Shown piece after piece: positions 6,473-12,616 of a stretch of 16,410 nt of DNA. Position numbers and translations under genes: made by a program. The stretch's first letter is position 1; every line of letters starts with the position of its first letter. The notes beneath the pieces are model-generated. The model searched no databases. It was not told where the DNA came from and saw nothing but the letters and a program-made list of their open reading frames with translations. This DNA is from Synechococcus sp. CPC35 (GTDB lineage: Bacteria > Cyanobacteriota > Cyanobacteriia > PCC-6307 > Cyanobiaceae), in the NCBI GenBank assembly GCA_002684175.1, contig NYUU01000124.1, positions 1 through 16,410 on the forward strand, in the 5' to 3' direction.

Positions 6473-7706
6473 GCCCTACGGCCGTGAAGGGCTGCCACTG
6501 GATCAAGCCAGGCAACGGGTCCTGGAGGCAATCAGGCCGCTCAAGGGAAGCGACGATCTGGCTGTGGCGGCTGCCCTTGGACGGGTCAGCACTGCCGCAG
6601 TACTGGCTCCCGCAGCCGTACCGGGATTCCGGGCCTCGATCATGGACGGCTACGCCCTGGGACAGGCCAACCGCCCTGCCGTTGGAGACAGCTGGACTCT
6701 GCGGGGACACTCCCTCGCAGGCCAACCGTTCCAGGAAACCCTTGGCTGCGGAGAAGCGATCCGAATCCTCACCGGGGCGTCAGTACCGGATGGATCCGAT
6801 TGGGTGCTGCCTCAGGAGCTGGTGCGGGCCAGCGGCTCCACCCTCACCCTGACGGAGCAGGTCTCGGATCAGCCCTGGATCCGAGCGGCGGACGAGGAGT
6901 GCCAGCGCGGCGAGATCCTTCTGCCTGCTGGACATCGGCTCGGCCCGGCGGACCTCGGCCGCCTCGCCGGCTGCGGCATCGCTGAGCTGACGGTGCGGCG
7001 GCAGGCGCGGATCGGCCTGCTGATCAGCGGTGATGAACTCGTCCCACCGGGCAGTCACCGCCCACCCGGCGCGATCTGGGAAAGCAACGGCACCCTGCTC
7101 GAGGCCATGCTGCACGCTCTCGGGCAGCGGGTTCATCTGCGGCGGGTGGTGGCCGACCAGCCCGATGTTCTGCGGGAAACCCTGAGGGAGCTGGCCGCAA
7201 GCTGCGATGTGGTGGTCAGCACCGGCGGCGTTTCCGCTGGTGACAGCGACTGGATCCGTCCCCTTGTCGACGAACTGGGCAGCGTGAATTTCTGGAAGCT
7301 GTTCCTCCGTCCCGGCAGGCCCTTGGCCTTCGGTCATCTCGGTGATGGAGTGCCCTTCTTCGGGCTGCCGGGCAATCCTGTCGCGGCGGCGATCACCGCA
7401 CTGCAGCTGCTCTGGCCGGCCCTGCAGAAACTGGAGGGGCAGAACGACCCCACACTCTTTCCCAGACTTCTGGTGGAACTGGCCGATCCGCTGCCCCGAA
7501 GGCCGGGGCGACCGGAGCTGGCCCGCGCGCGAATGGAAACGAATGAACAGGGAACCTTGCTGGCAAGGGTGGAGGGATCCCAGGCTTCATCCCGCATCGG
7601 ATCGTTGCTGAATGCCGATCTGCTGCTGGAGATTCCTGCCGACGCCGGTGCTCTTGAACCGGGCACACGCCTGTGGGCACAGCTGATCCGACAACCGCTG
7701 TTTTAA
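6453..7706 (+). CDS. moeA: Molybdopterin molybdenumtransferase MoeA
   Basis: MoeA inserts molybdate into adenylated molybdopterin, releasing AMP. The 417-residue protein shows the family marks in order: SIMDGYA at 62-68, [29 protein letters not shown] starting near 256, and [12 protein letters not shown] in the MoCF-binding domain, followed by the C-terminal beta domain. AAGGAGG at 6441-6447 sits five bases before the ATG and inside the moaC end, a strong ribosome-binding site that fixes this start. Its TAA stop overlaps the stop of the opposite-strand gene by four bases (TTAA at 7703-7706), leaving no room for a terminator between them. Confidence 0.96.
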   Translation: MVSGSAEPYGREGLPLDQARQRVLEAIRPLKGSDDLAVAAALGRVSTAAVLAPAAVPGFRASIMDGYALGQANRPAVGDSWTLRGHSLAGQPFQETLGCGEAIRILTGASVPDGSDWVLPQELVRASGSTLTLTEQVSDQPWIRAADEECQRGEILLPAGHRLGPADLGRLAGCGIAELTVRRQARIGLLISGDELVPPGSHRPPGAIWESNGTLLEAMLHALGQRVHLRRVVADQPDVLRETLRELAASCDVVVSTGGVSAGDSDWIRPLVDELGSVNFWKLFLRPGRPLAFGHLGDGVPFFGLPGNPVAAAITALQLLWPALQKLEGQNDPTLFPRLLVELADPLPRRPGRPELARARMETNEQGTLLARVEGSQASSRIGSLLNADLLLEIPADAGALEPGTRLWAQLIRQPLF

Positions 7707-8500
7707 GCAGAATCAGTCTGGAAACCTCGCCGTTCCCAGGCTGTGAGCCGACTGTTGGCATCAAACACAATGCTGAGCTGCTGAAACAACCCGGCACCGA
7801 GCAGACCGCCGATCTCCAGCTGAAAGGCACCCTCCGGCAGATGCTCTGGCACCGAAAACACCAGGCCATCCGGCATGACCGCGGTCCTTTCATGTCGCAT
7901 GAACTGATCTGGAACAAAAACCGACGGCTGAGGTGCACTCACCTGACCGATGCAACCAGGCTGTGGCAGGAACGTTTCCGCCACACCGGACCAGCCCCGC
8001 AGCGGTGCCAGCATCGCCTCGGCAGACCTGGATGCAGGACGTTCCGGTTCGGCCACCGACGCGTTGCGGCAACGGAAACCAACGGCGCCCACCAACTGCA
8101 AACGCCAGCGCGTTCCCACCGGCTCCCAGATCAACACCAGCATGGATCGGGACCGGCCGTGGAACAGGTTGATCTCGTGGCCGAAGCGACCGCGATCAGG
8201 ATCCACCACAAGACTGGACTGTCCTCCAGCTCCCTGGAATTGCCAACATCCGCCGCCGCCGTTGTAGGTGCTGCGGCTGATGTCATACCTGGCCTTGCCT
8301 TCGGGGGCGAAGAACAATCCGGATCCATCCCAGACGCCGGTGTCGGGATCGCTGAAAGAGATGTCGTACGTCGTGGGATCGATCACCCTGATCGGTGATG
8401 TGAGATCAAGCCGGTCCTTCGCATCACGCCCGAACCATGCACCACGGCCCTGCCAGCACCCCTCGAAATTGAACCGGTTCAGCGTCCATTGATCCGTCAT
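7703..8500 (-). CDS. DUF3598-like (lipocalin-like) cyanobacterial protein
   Basis: The 265-residue protein begins MTDQWTLNRFNFEGCWQGRG and has WDGSGLFFAPEG, CWQFQGAGGQSSLVVD and the segment GHEINLFHGRSRSMLVLIW. This resembles the DUF3598 family of cyanobacteria and plastids, which is thought to have a lipocalin-like beta-barrel fold. The family assignment is from memory of its sequence pattern, and no enzyme activity is known to me. No signal peptide is visible. An upstream ATG at 8512 would add four residues; the ATG at 8500 is preferred because family similarity starts there. It is divergent from the epimerase-like gene (59 bp apart) and convergent on moeA. Nothing in it points to nitrogen metabolism. 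Confidence 0.7.
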   Translation of the reverse strand: MTDQWTLNRFNFEGCWQGRGAWFGRDAKDRLDLTSPIRVIDPTTYDISFSDPDTGVWDGSGLFFAPEGKARYDISRSTYNGGGGCWQFQGAGGQSSLVVDPDRGRFGHEINLFHGRSRSMLVLIWEPVGTRWRLQLVGAVGFRCRNASVAEPERPASRSAEAMLAPLRGWSGVAETFLPQPGCIGQVSAPQPSVFVPDQFMRHERTAVMPDGLVFSVPEHLPEGAFQLEIGGLLGAGLFQQLSIVFDANSRLTAWERRGFQTDSA

Positions 8501-8531
8501 GACTGTCACCATCGCAAGCCCACGGACTCCC

Positions 8532-8537
8532 TAGGGT
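8532..8537 (+). promoter_or_regulatory. Possible -10 box of the epimerase-like gene
   Basis: TAGGGT lies 22 bases before the ATG at 8560 in the short divergent gap. It fits a relaxed TAN3T -10 box and equals the hexamer before the carbonic anhydrase gene. No -35 element is evident. Confidence 0.25.
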
Positions 8538-8559
8538 CGCCTCAAACTTCGCCCGAGCC

Positions 8560-9435
8560 ATGGGGCTGACAATCGTCGGTTGCGGCTACCTCGGCAAAGC
8601 CCTGGCGCGTCAATTGCAAACGCGCCGACCGGGACTGCGCCTGACCTTGACGACCACCCGGGCGGAACGGCACGGGGAGTTGGCCGACCTCGCTGACCAG
8701 CTGCTGCTCTGCGACGCCACGGACCCGTCACAGCTGCTGAAGGCATTGCGGCACAACCACACGGCTGTGTTCTGTCTTGCTCCAGGAGGAGATCGGCAGG
8801 TGAATGCGGACGGCTACAGGCAGACGTTTGTCGACAGCTTTCGCTGCCTGGGATCCCTGTTGCCTGGTCTGCCTCACCTGAGGCAGATCATCTACACCGG
8901 CAGCTGTTCGGTGTATGGCGACGCCGAGGGTGACTGGGTGGATGAATCGACAGCTCCCGCTGCCGGAACCGGGCATGGTGCGGTGTTGCTGGAGAGCGAA
9001 CGGCTGCTCACCGCCATGGGAAACAGCGAACGGCGGGTGTGCATCCTCAGACTCGCCGCCCTGCATGGACCAGGACGAGAGCTGGATGATCGGCTCAAAG
9101 GGCTGGCCGGCAGGGACCGCACTGGAGACGGACGCTCGTTCAGCAACTGGGTGCATGTGCATGACGCAGCCGGTGCCTTGATCGCCGCTATGGATGGTGC
9201 CTGGAGCGGCGTTGTGAATGTGGTGAACGACGAACCGATCCGGATGCGGGATCTGGTGGACCGCAGTCTGAAGCGCCAACTGCTGGACCCGGTGAACTGG
9301 AGCGGCGGGCCGACACTGGAATCGGGCAACGGACGCCGCATCCGTAACGACAGGCTCAAGGCCCTCGGCTATCGGCTGCTGCACCCGATGCTGGATGGTC
9401 AGAGCGGAGTGTTGCCCGTGAGCCAGGTGCCCTGA
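8560..9435 (+). CDS. NAD(P)-binding epimerase/dehydratase-like protein (extended SDR, YeeZ-like)
   Basis: The 291-residue protein starts MGLTIVGCGYLGKALARQL, with a glycine-rich Rossmann motif (GCGYLG). It continues with TGSCSVYGD and SNWVHVHDAAGAL, as in extended short-chain dehydrogenases of the YeeZ-like group. The usual catalytic YxxxK is not seen: the matching region reads GTGHGAVLLESERLL, so classical epimerase chemistry is doubtful. The substrate is unknown. No signal peptide or membrane helix is seen. The 3' end overlaps moaE on the other strand by 37 bp. The gene sits between molybdenum cofactor genes but shows no sequence link to that pathway. Confidence 0.82.
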   Translation: MGLTIVGCGYLGKALARQLQTRRPGLRLTLTTTRAERHGELADLADQLLLCDATDPSQLLKALRHNHTAVFCLAPGGDRQVNADGYRQTFVDSFRCLGSLLPGLPHLRQIIYTGSCSVYGDAEGDWVDESTAPAAGTGHGAVLLESERLLTAMGNSERRVCILRLAALHGPGRELDDRLKGLAGRDRTGDGRSFSNWVHVHDAAGALIAAMDGAWSGVVNVVNDEPIRMRDLVDRSLKRQLLDPVNWSGGPTLESGNGRRIRNDRLKALGYRLLHPMLDGQSGVLPVSQVP

Positions 9436-9827
9436 TCACCACACCATTCCCGCTTCCAGAACGGGGCTCCATGCTTGAGCTCCTCCAGCAGATCAACCGA
9501 ACAGCGCTGGGCCGCACCACGGCGATCGGCCTGAACAGCCACCAGCACGATCGGTTCACCGGGAGGCAGACGCCCGACCCGGTGGATCACCAGCACCGGG
9601 CCAACCCCATGCCCCTGCTGCAACCTCTGAACCATGGAAGAGACCAGGCGCTCGCAAAGGCCCGGGTAATGCTGCAGTTCAAGAGCCTGAAGTGGCCTTC
9701 CATCCATGGCGATGGCGCGCACACGCCCGATGAACACCGTGCTCGCTGCAGCATCCCCCCCCCAGCGAGCAAGTTCACTCCAGGGGTTGAAAGGCGTCGA
9801 TCGGATCTCGACCTGAATGCTGTCCAT
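9399..9827 (-). CDS. moaE: Molybdopterin synthase catalytic subunit MoaE
   Basis: MoaE, with thiocarboxylated MoaD, converts cyclic pyranopterin monophosphate to molybdopterin by adding two sulfurs. The 142-residue protein ends with KHGAPFWKREW, where K118 and K125 correspond to the catalytic lysines of the family (K119 and K126 in E. coli). It also has GAAASTVFIGRVR-like (DAAASTVFIGRVR) and VIHRVGRLPPGEPIVLVAV stretches. A GTG at 9830 is directly upstream, but the ATG at 9827 is preferred. It follows moaD with only three bases between the moaD stop and this ATG. A run of nine G (coding strand, 9755-9763) lies near its N-terminus. The 3' end overlaps the epimerase-like gene. Confidence 0.95.
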   Translation of the reverse strand: MDSIQVEIRSTPFNPWSELARWGGDAAASTVFIGRVRAIAMDGRPLQALELQHYPGLCERLVSSMVQRLQQGHGVGPVLVIHRVGRLPPGEPIVLVAVQADRRGAAQRCSVDLLEELKHGAPFWKREWCGDQGTWLTGNTPL

Positions 9828-9830
9828 CAC

Positions 9831-10058
9831 TCACCCCCCCGTGAACGGAGGAAGAAAGGCCAGTTCATCGCCGGCGTTGAGAAGCTGGTCTGCGTCGACC
9901 AACTGCTGGTTCACGGCAATGCTGATGCCCTGCAACGGTCCCAGCTGCAGCTGCTCCCAGAACTGACCTGCGGTGGTCCGCTCCGACCCAAGCGGCAGCA
10001 TGCGCTCAGCCCAGCCGGCTCTGTCCCGCAGAGAAGCGAACAGGAAAACCCGCAGCAC
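9831..10058 (-). CDS. moaD: Molybdopterin synthase sulfur carrier subunit MoaD
   Basis: MoaD is the ubiquitin-like small subunit of molybdopterin synthase; its C-terminal glycine is adenylated and thiocarboxylated to deliver sulfur. The 75-residue protein starts MLRVFLFASLRDRAGW and ends LAFLPPFTGG, the required Gly-Gly terminus. The start is a GTG at 10058, and the length is typical. It is the first gene of a moaD-moaE pair on the minus strand and is divergent from moaB across 54 bp. The activating enzyme MoeB is not in this window. The last two glycine codons lie in a run of seven G. Confidence 0.95.
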   Translation of the reverse strand: MLRVFLFASLRDRAGWAERMLPLGSERTTAGQFWEQLQLGPLQGISIAVNQQLVDADQLLNAGDELAFLPPFTGG

Positions 10059-10112
10059 TCAGACCGTCCCAGTTGAAGCGGTTCTAGCGTCCGGAGCCTT
10101 CGCCGCTGTGCT

Positions 10113-10610
10113 GTGGGCCTCGCTGTCGCTCTGCTCACCATCTCCGACACACGAACTCTGGCGGAGGACGCCAGCGGCGATCAGCTGCAAATCAGCCTTG
10201 AAGCCTCAGGTCACCGACTGCATGAGCGGACGATCTGTCCGGACGACCGCTATCGGATCAGGGCAGAACTGAGCCGCTGGATCGCGGACCCTGCCGTCGA
10301 TGTGGTGATCACCAGCGGAGGCACCGGCCTCACCGGCCGCGATGGCAGTCCCGAAGCCGTGAGTCCCCTGCTGGACAAGACAATCGAAGGCTTCGGTGAA
10401 CTGTTTCGAATGCTGTCCTTTGAACACATCGGCACCAGCTCTCTGCAAAGCCGTTGCCTGGCCGGTGTGGCCAACGGAACCTTCGTGTTTGTTCTGCCAG
10501 GGTCCCTGGATGCAGTCACCACCGCCTGGGAGCGACTGATCCGTTCGCAGCTCGATGTCGAAACCCGTCCCTGCAACCTGGCCCAGCTGCGATCACGGCT
10601 GAAGGAATGA
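10113..10610 (+). CDS. moaB: Molybdenum cofactor biosynthesis protein MoaB (MogA-like)
   Basis: MoaB/MogA proteins adenylate molybdopterin, preparing it for metal insertion by MoeA. The 165-residue protein shows LLTISDTRT near the start, ICPDDRYRIRAEL, the nucleotide-binding TSGGTG at 67-72, GFGELFRMLSFEHIGTSS and VFVLPGS near the end. The frame is closed by a TGA at 10074-10076, and the only usual start before the conserved region is the GTG at 10113. A possible -10 box, TAGCGT, lies at 10085-10090. It is divergent from moaD and convergent on cobA, with ten bases between the two stop codons. Whether it is functionally MoaB or MogA cannot be decided from sequence alone. Confidence 0.94.
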   Translation: MGLAVALLTISDTRTLAEDASGDQLQISLEASGHRLHERTICPDDRYRIRAELSRWIADPAVDVVITSGGTGLTGRDGSPEAVSPLLDKTIEGFGELFRMLSFEHIGTSSLQSRCLAGVANGTFVFVLPGSLDAVTTAWERLIRSQLDVETRPCNLAQLRSRLKE

Positions 10611-10620
10611 ACACAACCCG

Positions 10621-11409
10621 TCAGAACGGAATCGGCATGGTCACCGCTGCCGGCGGCGGCATGCACTCCTCCACCTGATGATCAATCATCTCTCCAACGA
10701 CCACGATTGACGGCGACTTGAATGCCTGGGCAATGGTCAACGCTGCGATCTCCGACAGAGTCGCCTTGAGACAGCGCTGACCCGTCACGGTGCCCTGCTG
10801 GATCACAGCCACCGGAGTTTCCGCTGCCAGACCGCCGGCCATCAACTCCTCGGAGATGCGGGGCAGGTTGTGGAGACCCATATAAATCACAAGGCCATCG
10901 CTGGCAGCTGCGAGAGCACGCCAGTTCACCGACGGGCGACGCTTGTCGATCTCCTCATGACCGGTGACGAAGGTGACGGAGGAGCCGGATCTCCGATGGG
11001 TCACCGGGATGCCGGCGTAAGCCGGGGCAGCGATTCCCGCTGTGACACCCGGGACCACCTGAACAGGAATGTTGCGAGCGGCGAGATGGGCTGCCTCCTC
11101 TCCCCCACGACCGAAAAGAAAGGGATCCCCCCCCTTGAGCCGCACCACCGTGCGGTGCTGCCGGGCCAGTTCCACAAGCACGGCATTGGTGCTCGGCTGC
11201 GGCATCGAGTGATGACCTCGGCGCTTGCCGACAAATCGCCGTTCACACCGTTCAGGAACGAGATCGAGGACCTCCTTCGGCACCAGTGAGTCGTACACCA
11301 GAGCATCACAGCTCCCCAGCAGGCGCTGGGCCTTCACCGTGAGCAGTTCCGGATCCCCTGGACCAGCGCCGACCAGATAAACAGTTCCAGGTTGTTCAGC
11401 GGTCGTCAC
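10621..11409 (-). CDS. cobA: Uroporphyrinogen-III C-methyltransferase CobA
   Basis: Adds two methyl groups from S-adenosylmethionine to uroporphyrinogen III, giving precorrin-2, the precursor of siroheme and cobalamin. The 262-residue protein has the SAM-binding loop YLVGAGPGDPELLT at 11-24, VVRLKGGDPFLFGRGGEE and VTGHEE in family order. It is a single-domain enzyme without the dehydrogenase/chelatase part of CysG. The open frame extends far upstream, but that part is the other frame of the preceding gene. The GTG at 11409 overlaps that gene's stop (GTGA), suggesting translational coupling. Siroheme is the cofactor of NirA, which explains the location. A run of eight G on the coding strand lies at 11127-11134. 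Confidence 0.95.
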   Translation of the reverse strand: MTTAEQPGTVYLVGAGPGDPELLTVKAQRLLGSCDALVYDSLVPKEVLDLVPERCERRFVGKRRGHHSMPQPSTNAVLVELARQHRTVVRLKGGDPFLFGRGGEEAAHLAARNIPVQVVPGVTAGIAAPAYAGIPVTHRRSGSSVTFVTGHEEIDKRRPSVNWRALAAASDGLVIYMGLHNLPRISEELMAGGLAAETPVAVIQQGTVTGQRCLKATLSEIAALTIAQAFKSPSIVVVGEMIDHQVEECMPPPAAVTMPIPF

Positions 11410-12068
11410 GGGAGAGCGGCAAGCAAGTCGATCAGTGCCTGATAGGTCAGAGGATGTTCGAGCAAGGGAGGAAGCCCACCAGCCTCGCGCAGGGCGTCCG
11501 TCATCCGATTCGGAGCCAGCGTCAGGGGAAGTGGCGTGGCCTGTGGATGCTGGCGTCGGTGGCTGGGCCAACAATCGAATGGCACCAGCGGGAGATCGAG
11601 ACGCGAAGCCAGTGACACCAGAAAACGGTCGGCAACACCGGAACGCAGGGGATGGTGAACCAGCACGGCATCGGAGACATGCAGCCGATGCAGAACAAGT
11701 TCGACAGCATCCCACCAGAGCGGCCAGGCACCGAGGAACGGAAGCATCGTGACCACGGCCCCCGCCGATTGCAACCGCTGCCGGATGGCCGGCAGATCGA
11801 TCCGGGCATGGGCACCGGGCCAGAGCAGAAGAGGAATCAACCAGGTGGAAGACTCCGGCCTGGGAGGTTGATCAGCCGAGGTGAGCACCTCAAGCTGCAC
11901 CGAAGCACCGCGACGCTGCTGCACCGCATCCGCCAGGGCGATGAAGCAATCGGGGACAACACCACCGCTGCGCCCATGCACCACCAGGCGCAGAACACGG
12001 CGTTCTCGACCGGAACCACTGTTCCGTAGCAATGGCCACGGATCGATCGCCGTGCCAGCTGATGTCAT
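11406..12068 (-). CDS. CbiX/SirB-like chelatase, candidate sirohydrochlorin ferrochelatase
   Basis: CbiX/SirB enzymes insert Co or Fe into sirohydrochlorin. The 220-residue protein has two features of the family: LVVHGRSGG with H31, and PLLLWPGAHARIDLP with H87, matching the two metal-binding histidines. The C-terminal half looks like a degenerate copy: LVHHPLRSG (H138-H139) resembles the first motif, and PLPLTLAPNRMTDAL resembles the second, with N187 in place of the histidine. It lies directly before cobA with a 4-bp GTGA overlap and near nirA, so siroheme synthesis is the natural pathway. The ATG at 12068 is chosen because the extension to 12392 lacks similarity to the family. The family call is from motifs only; another chelatase-fold role is possible. 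Confidence 0.7.
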   Translation of the reverse strand: MTSAGTAIDPWPLLRNSGSGRERRVLRLVVHGRSGGVVPDCFIALADAVQQRRGASVQLEVLTSADQPPRPESSTWLIPLLLWPGAHARIDLPAIRQRLQSAGAVVTMLPFLGAWPLWWDAVELVLHRLHVSDAVLVHHPLRSGVADRFLVSLASRLDLPLVPFDCWPSHRRQHPQATPLPLTLAPNRMTDALREAGGLPPLLEHPLTYQALIDLLAALP

Positions 12069-12077
12069 CGGTGGGTT

Positions 12078-12356
12078 GTGATCACTGACGAATTCATGGC
12101 GCCTCGCCGCTACGCCAATCGTGCTGAATTGGGACGTCCTTTCTATCGGGAAAAGCCGAACAGGGGTCGAGACCGATTTGCTGCTGCACGTGGGTCCATT
12201 CCCGTCAATCGGCATCTGGAAGGAGGGCCTTCGACCAGGGCTAGGTCTCGCTTCAAAAGCGACCTCGACCGGGACTTCGCCGCGATGAGGCGTGTCTGGC
12301 AGATGCTCCGGGCTGGTGCGGCACGGATGGTCGGCGAAGTGGGGCGCCAATACTGA
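12078..12356 (+). CDS. Possible 92-aa arginine-rich protein
   Basis: An open frame runs from a GTG at 12078 (or ATG at 12096) to a TGA ending at 12356. The product is rich in arginine and ends in a plausible amphipathic helix (DFAAMRRVWQMLRAGAARMV). I recognise no family, signal peptide or membrane segment. It starts only nine bases from the start of the divergent chelatase gene, so the ATG at 12096 would be more comfortable. It occupies the space before the nirA control region on the same strand as nirA. It may be a real small gene or a chance frame in GC-rich DNA. Confidence 0.4.
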   Translation: MITDEFMAPRRYANRAELGRPFYREKPNRGRDRFAAARGSIPVNRHLEGGPSTRARSRFKSDLDRDFAAMRRVWQMLRAGAARMVGEVGRQY

Positions 12357-12401
12357 GCTTCCTGCAGCCTGCCTTTTAAGGCTCACAACCAATCACCAAA
12401 T

Positions 12402-12415
12402 GTAGCCGTCACGAC
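12402..12415 (+). promoter_or_regulatory. Upstream NtcA-like site of nirA
   Basis: GTAGCCGTCACGAC differs from GTA-N8-TAC at one base and lies in the wider frame TGT-N10-ACA (12401-12416). It is 201 bases before the nirA ATG and 44 bases before the second candidate site. No -10 box at the classical spacing follows, so it may be an auxiliary site or chance. Confidence 0.35.
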
Positions 12416-12459
12416 AAATTCACAGGCAGAAGCTCTCAATCGACGCAAGCACAAAAAAT

Positions 12460-12502
12460 GTTCTCATTGCTACGGACCAAAGACTGTCCCTCGGTGTTAA
12501 TT
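12460..12502 (+). promoter_or_regulatory. Candidate NtcA-activated promoter of nirA
   Basis: GTTCTCATTGCTAC (12460-12473) fits GT-N10-AC and shares GTT-N4-TTGCTAC with the site before nrtP. After 23 bases comes TTAATT (12497-12502), a plausible -10 box. NtcA-activated promoters usually have about 22 bases between these elements. Transcription would start near 12509, giving a leader of about 108 bases before nirA. This is the best-formed promoter in the window. Confidence 0.55.
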
Positions 12503-12540
12503 CACATTATTCAGCGCTCCCTTTCGTTTTGAAGTGCTGC

Positions 12541-12593
12541 TGGCCCTCGGGCCATCTCAACTGATCAGCGCCCCTTATTTGAGCAATCAGTTG
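12541..12593 (+). promoter_or_regulatory. Two hairpins in the nirA leader
   Basis: TGGCC (12541-12545) pairs with GGCCA (12550-12554) around a four-base loop. Then CAACTGAT (12558-12565) pairs perfectly with ATCAGTTG (12586-12593) around a 20-base loop. The second hairpin ends 23 bases before the nirA ATG. No T-tract follows, so a terminator is unlikely. mRNA stability or translational control is possible but not shown. Confidence 0.45.
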
Positions 12594-12616
12594 GCTCTAT
12601 CTCTAACAAGAAGTTC

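Noticed and set aside
11410..11715. N-terminal extension of cobA
   Set aside because: It is the alternative frame of the chelatase-like gene; the GTG at 11409 with a GTGA overlap fits the family start.
12069..12392. N-terminal extension of the CbiX-like gene
   Set aside because: The first 108 residues show no chelatase similarity and run through the likely nirA upstream region; the ATG at 12068 is closer to the conserved motif.
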